Shown here: positions 8,080 to 8,229 of the stretch, piece after piece | How the letters are laid out: each line of letters begins with the position of its first letter | How positions within the stretch are numbered: the first letter of the stretch is position 1 | Assembly: GCA_017520105.1 (NCBI GenBank) | Contig: JAFWRL010000320.1 | Span: forward strand, 1 to 8,229 | DNA: 8,229 nt | From: Fibrobacter sp. | GTDB lineage: Bacteria; Fibrobacterota; Fibrobacteria; Fibrobacterales; Fibrobacteraceae | Reading direction: 5' to 3' | Notes under the pieces: model-generated | The model's input: the letters and a program-made list of their open reading frames with translations, nothing else | What the model was told of the DNA's origin: nothing | The model's database searches: none | Program-made: the position numbers and the translations under genes

Positions 8080-8229
8080 TTTCTTCACACAGCGGACTGC
8101 CGCCTGACGCTCCTTTTCTAATGCTGAAATCGTAAGATTAAACCTCAAGGATTCATCATAGCTCCTCGGATGGTGCCAAACATTCGCCGTTACAGCAAGA
8201 CTATCGTTTTTCTCCGTCGAACTCCACCA
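8074..8229 (-). CDS. C-terminus of a FISUMP-domain (Fibrobacter major paralogous domain) protein
   Basis: The last 51 codons of a minus-strand gene enter from the right edge; the 5' part is outside the window. The piece begins WWSSTEKND and ends QAAVRCVKKP before a TAA stop. The WSSTE motif and the closing xVRCVK are the signature of the end of the Fib_succ_major (FISUMP) domain, a family greatly expanded in Fibrobacter and also found in Bacteroidetes, usually in secreted or lipoprotein-type surface proteins of unknown function. The single Cys in VRCVK is typical. Neither the signal peptide nor any other domain can be seen here. The recognisable motif comes from residues at both ends; the middle of the segment is less conserved. 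It is followed at once by a strong terminator and is not co-transcribed with guaB. Confidence 0.78.
   Translation of the reverse strand, partial: WWSSTEKNDSLAVTANVWHHPRSYDESLRFNLTISALEKERQAAVRCVKKP

Overview
The window looks like chromosomal DNA of a Fibrobacter-type bacterium (phylum Fibrobacterota), with GC content that looks close to 50%. The best taxonomic clue is at the right edge. There, 51 codons on the minus strand carry a WSSTE motif and end in an AVRCVKK tail, as in the 'Fibrobacter succinogenes major paralogous domain' (FISUMP) family. Starts with and without Shine-Dalgarno sequences, and spacers built of TAGT-type repeats, fit but do not prove this. All assignments come from reading the translated sequence, with no database search.

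Layout from left to right. (1) Minus strand, 1-1013: proB, glutamate 5-kinase, lacking its last ~30 codons at the window edge. (2) 1014-1243: a gene-free spacer filled by a degenerate 7-bp repeat array whose two halves face each other and can fold into a long hairpin. (3) Minus strand, 1244-4234: a full-length RapA/HepA-type SWI2/SNF2 ATPase with an unusual Gly/Ser/Cys-rich insertion. (4) 4235-4300: a 66-bp divergent intergenic region with a perfect palindrome. (5) Plus strand, 4301-6351: a GYF_2-RDD membrane protein followed 5 bp later by murA, probably one operon. (6) 6346-6503: three tandem 15-bp repeats starting at the murA stop codon, then two back-to-back terminator hairpins serving convergent murA and guaB. 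(7) Minus strand, 6504-7961: guaB, IMP dehydrogenase, with a good ribosome binding site and a -10-like box. (8) 7997-8031: a second, shorter 7-bp repeat array in the guaB promoter region. (9) Minus strand, 8074-8229: the C-terminus of a FISUMP-domain protein, with a terminator overlapping its stop codon.

The genes are mostly housekeeping: proline synthesis (proB), RNA polymerase recycling (rapA), peptidoglycan synthesis (murA) and guanine nucleotide synthesis (guaB). They do not form one pathway, and I see no defence, mobile or secretion system. The unexplained material is between genes: heptad arrays in two spacers, the 15-bp repeat at the murA stop, and the RapA insertion. Large open frames opposite proB, rapA, murA and guaB are antisense shadows and are not annotated.
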